A stretch of 64,000 nucleotides of DNA from Blastomussa wellsi (taxonomy: Eukaryota > Cnidaria > Anthozoa > Scleractinia > Plerogyridae): positions 2,412,970 through 2,476,969 of the forward strand of contig OX393563.1 in the NCBI GenBank assembly GCA_947652115.1, read 5' to 3'. The notes beneath the pieces were generated by a model. That model made no database searches and was not told the origin of the DNA. It worked only from the letters and a program-made list of their open reading frames with translations. The stretch's first letter is position 1. Every line of letters starts with the position of its first letter. Shown one piece after another: positions 60,721-64,000 of the stretch. The position numbers and the translations under genes are program-made.

Positions 60721-60866
60721 TGCCTCGTCCCCAGGCGTCACTCCTTTGTCGCGCACGATACGCTGTGTTATGGGATTGATAGCGAGCGGTTTGCTTGGCG
60801 TTGTGGGGCGCTCCCTGATTTCCCGCCTTACCGCACCTTGACCAACCGGCGCCTGGGGACGAGGCA
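60721..60866. mobile_element. MITE-like element
   Basis: TGCCTCGTCCCCAGGCG and CGCCTGGGGACGAGGCA are exact complements at the two ends. CGGTTATG on the left and CGGTTACG on the right may be an imperfect 8-bp target duplication. Confidence 0.75.
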
Positions 60867-60907
60867 CACGGTTACGTATGGTGACTGACTGACAAGGGGT
60901 GATGCTC

Positions 60908-61046
60908 CATATACCAAGTCAATATAGGCACCATCGTGTCGTTCTATTGTGTGAAGCTTACTGTGCTATTGTTCAATGGCTAGGCCCCATTGCTGCGTTA
61001 TTTGTGACGTACTTCGGGACTTGCCATTGACTCGGTATATGGCACT
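60908..61046. mobile_element. Small inverted-repeat element
   Basis: CCATATACCAAGTCAAT and ATTGACTCGGTATATGG form near-perfect inverted ends. Confidence 0.7.
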
Positions 61047-61252
61047 CGACCCATGTCAAGTGCAGTGTCAAATGCAAAGTGTGGAGGGACGCAGCTGCAG
61101 TAAGATTTCTCTGTGTTGGACTATACTGTAGCCATATGAAACTTTTTTCTTACGATTTTAAAACGCAGCTTTCATTCTCAGAAGTTTATTTTACCACCTT
61201 TTTGCAGCAAAGTATTTCCCAAAGTTGTCGATAAGGAGTATTCTTTGAGCGA

Positions 61253-61352
61253 CGAATCGCTCCGACGAAGGGCTCGAAACGTCAGCTTTAGAATCTCTTT
61301 ACGGTGGCCAATTCACATTATCAACCCAGTTAATAAAGCCAAATTATCTTGC
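61253..61352 (+). repeat. Retroelement-like repeat, copy 1
   Basis: About 100 bases (CTCCGACGAAGGGCTCGAAA, then TCTTTACGGTGGCCAATTCA) nearly identical to 63241-63345; lacks six bases (AACGCT) present there. Confidence 0.75.
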
Positions 61353-62575
61353 TATACTCCCCACCGACGGAGCACCACAGTTTTTAAGAAACTTACCCCC
61401 TACTTTTAGCCAATATGGGATTTTCTTATTATCGAATAAGCTCCCTTACTAGTCTCCACCATTTCAAAGACCTGCCTTTTCTGTTAACAAAATCTCGTGT
61501 TTCACACGATACAGTTAACCACTCATCAATTTCTTCTTGAATGAAGTCACTTTTACACTGACACCTGTCATGGCGCATCTCGGATTGTCACACCACAGCA
61601 ACTCCAAGAAATGGAAAGAGTTTTCCCCTATCGATCGCAGAAACTGATTAAGTAGCTAGCTGTTTATAAGCCTCCCTGTTTATCTACAACAAGAAAACAA
61701 ATTTCGAACGATATTTGATGCCGATGGATGGGAACCAACTTGCAAGAGAAGGGCCGTCAAACATTTAGCTCGAGACCAGAGTGCTGGTGGCGAGCGTTGA
61801 TCATGGTGATGAGCCAGCACTACTGCAAGTCAGCAGATGGGAACGATACTGTTTGTTAAGTCCCGTCATCCAAAACTTGAGAACAATCTCATCTTCTGGC
61901 TTGGCACCAAGAATTTTAAGAAGCCTGAAAAGATTAAAATACCATTAAGCCAAGCTGTTAATGAAACGACATATCATACAACAGTAAAGAACAGGAATCA
62001 AAGGACAACAATGAATATCACACGAGGAACGTAAATACAATAAACGAGAGGGACCCCACAGAGGGACCCAGAATGTCTTATTTCTGAAGATAGCGTGACC
62101 TAGCGTGACACAATTGTCCTTGTTCACGAGTTCTTACTTTTCTTTATCTTCTTCGCTGGTGTTGGGGCCTGACCGGGCAAACTTGAAAATCACCTTCACT
62201 TTGCTGAAAACATAACGACGACAGAAAAAGCACGATTAATAACTATTCATCTTTAAAGGGGCTCTCGGTCTCTCAAACTGAGACATCCGACAAGAGTAAA
62301 AGAGTTAATCTTTATGAACACCACCATGTCAACCTCGGTTTACAAGGAGAATTTTAAGGAAGGATGACCAACAAACGCTTGATAATCTCCAACACACGCA
62401 CAAGGTAAGAGCAGGTTTGAAAAGTCCCACCTGAAAATACCCTCTGATCTTGGGCTACTGCCTCGAGTTGAATTAGGTTTCAAAAAAACTATTAGAAAGG
62501 ATTTATTAGAAAGTATGAGAGTTTGAGGCCCTTAGTGGGCCTGAGGATCAATGAATGAATCTAAACCAAGAAATC

Positions 62576-63901
62576 TTACTCCATCCATTCTTCCTTGAGA
62601 CAAATCAACAGTTGATCGAACACAGCGTCGGATAGACTGTCATTCTCCAGGGCTTCTTCCACTTTTTGCAGAATGGTTGGATCTGAAAAGGGCGTAATTG
62701 AAGTTATTTCCGGAGTGCTAAATCCTAGCCAATATAAGATCCTCTCTGTCGTTTTGAGATCACAATGGCCTGACGCAGTAAGTGGCTTGAAGCTGGCGGC
62801 TTCAGTAGTTTATCAAGTGTGTAAATTTTGGGCAAGAAAAGCAGTGTGTATAAATACCTTCAACAATTGTGTCCTACCTGTGGCATTTTCTTTTCCGCAG
62901 ACAACAAACCCGTATCCCGGAAAATCGTTGTCTTCATCTCTAAAAAAAAAACAGGATAAAAGTGACAATATCACGTACTCAAATTAGGCAAATAGGAGAC
63001 GGTACGCATAAATAGTAGGATGGGCAAATCAGAGTATAACAGCACGCGACAAACTATTAAATGAAACACACAAAAAGCAAAATTGCGCTGAAAAGATGGC
63101 GTATACACCTATATCCTCACGGTATCAACGAACGCTTTTCATTCAACTAATTTATTCCGTTGTTTTCACGTTACCAGGCACCAACCAATAGCTAAGCTTC
63201 ATCTTTCTGCATACAAACAACACACAACCCACAATTCCTTGATTCGCTCCGACGAAGGGCTAACGCTCGAAACGTGAGCTCTTGAATCTCTTTACGGTGG
63301 CCAATTCACATTATCAACCCTGTTGATAAAACCAAATTATATATTATGCAAGCTTTGATACTGGTAAGACTGTTTTTTCGTTTTAGATTTAGGAAAAAGG
63401 AAATGGCAATAACAATTTTGGAACACGAACCTTGATTGTTCAGTAGCAGTACCTTCAGGGACCTGCCAAAGGAGGAGAATAAAACTATTTGAACTAAAAA
63501 AGAACAGGTAGCAAGAATAACTGATAAATAGACCACTTGGGTATCAACACAAACCCATTAGTGTGGACGGGACTACTTGATAATCCACATACACTCAAAG
63601 GCTGTTGCAAATGTTGGTATCAAATGTTGGTATCAAATGTTGCATAGCCTGGGCGTGGAATCATAAGGGAACCATCTCTGGGTGGTTGGCAGATATGTAA
63701 GGCTCTTTTTATGCTCTGCGCGTGAAACTCTTTCATACAGGCAATGATGTTATATCATAAACAGCAGCAAGGGATTATCTATGTACTTACATTTCCACGG
63801 GGTGAAATAATATCAAGTAGAACAAAAAGGTCTGACGACAACACGTGAGGTGGAATCTCAACTCCTGGAGCAAGACCAAGGAAATTACACTGCCAGGAAT
63901 C
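62576..63901 (-). CDS. C-terminal part of an unrecognised gene (runs off the window)
   Basis: Four last exons, all in phase: 63901-63791, 63462-63431, 62939-62878 and 62682-62576 (stop TAA). They give 103 residues: a hydrophobic start ([26 protein letters not shown]), a short polar linker, an aromatic segment ([13 protein letters not shown]) and an acidic helix ending [11 protein letters not shown]. Each junction has a clean GT donor and AG acceptor, so I trust the model, but I do not recognise the family. The rest lies beyond the right edge. Confidence 0.7.
63241..63345 (+). repeat. Retroelement-like repeat, copy 2
   Basis: Partner of 61253-61352 in the same orientation, 1.99 kb away. It lies in an intron of the gene at the right edge. 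Same-strand pairs like this may be ends of a Penelope- or LTR-type element, but no enzyme frame lies between. Confidence 0.75.
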
Positions 63902-64000
63902 CTGAAAAATCCAAAACATGATATTTAACCTTGTAGAAGATATCAAACAGAAAAGATATATGTTCCAAACTACTTATCCATCCCCAACAACAAATTAAAG

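Noticed and set aside
1..64000. CRISPR array, operon or prokaryotic defence island
   Set aside because: Repeats are inverted transposon ends or tandem duplications, genes are intron-bearing, and no spacer-repeat pattern exists.

Overview
The window reads as nuclear DNA of an animal, most likely an anthozoan cnidarian such as a stony coral. Genes are split by AT-rich GT-AG introns, mobile-element debris is dense (tRNA-derived SINEs, a LINE fragment, many small inverted-repeat elements), and gene content includes a complement factor B-like protein, a RIG-I-like receptor and cytosolic/mitochondrial housekeeping genes. No bacterial, CRISPR or phage feature is seen. The species is inference. Exon models were built by hand from reading frames, splice sites and phase agreement; no alignment or transcript was available.

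Left part (0.5-8 kb, + strand): a complete-looking factor B-like gene (secretion signal, two CCP modules, vWA, trypsin-like domain) in eight phase-compatible exons. Its catalytic serine is replaced by glycine and two metal-ligand positions of the vWA MIDAS are lost, so it looks like a non-catalytic paralogue. From 8 to 11 kb there is non-coding DNA with a duplicated block.

11.3-15.1 kb (- strand): a large dynamin/mitofusin-type GTPase that appears to be a pseudogene (in-frame stops, several frameshifts), with a LINE reverse-transcriptase remnant inside it. 15-17.8 kb is intergenic with a clean hAT-type MITE.

17.9-28.4 kb (- strand): a full RIG-I-like receptor, 14 exons, about 1142 aa, with one CARD, an inserted alpha/beta domain, DECH helicase with a long acidic insert, and a zinc-binding RIG-I C-terminal domain. 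A second, paralogous CARD exon lies 9 kb upstream on the same strand (37.4-37.7 kb) and seems to start a separate short CARD gene. The space between is full of foldback elements, including a 1.06 kb palindrome that carries a three-unit array of a TTAA-flanked element and keeps the matching empty site in its other arm.

43.9-48.2 kb (+): a cytosolic sulfotransferase in four exons. 49.2-55.8 kb: DNLZ (mitochondrial Hsp70 escort zinc protein, - strand, GC-AG intron) and PTRH1 (peptidyl-tRNA hydrolase, + strand) are head to head with only 68 bp between start codons, so they should share a bidirectional promoter. Two nested inverted-repeat elements sit just after the PTRH1 stop. 57-62.5 kb shows repeats only. 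At the right edge (62.6-63.9 kb, - strand) the last four exons of an unrecognised gene run out of the window.

Functionally, the left two thirds group innate-immunity genes (complement factor B-like, large GTPase, RNA sensor, CARD protein); the right third is metabolic and mitochondrial.
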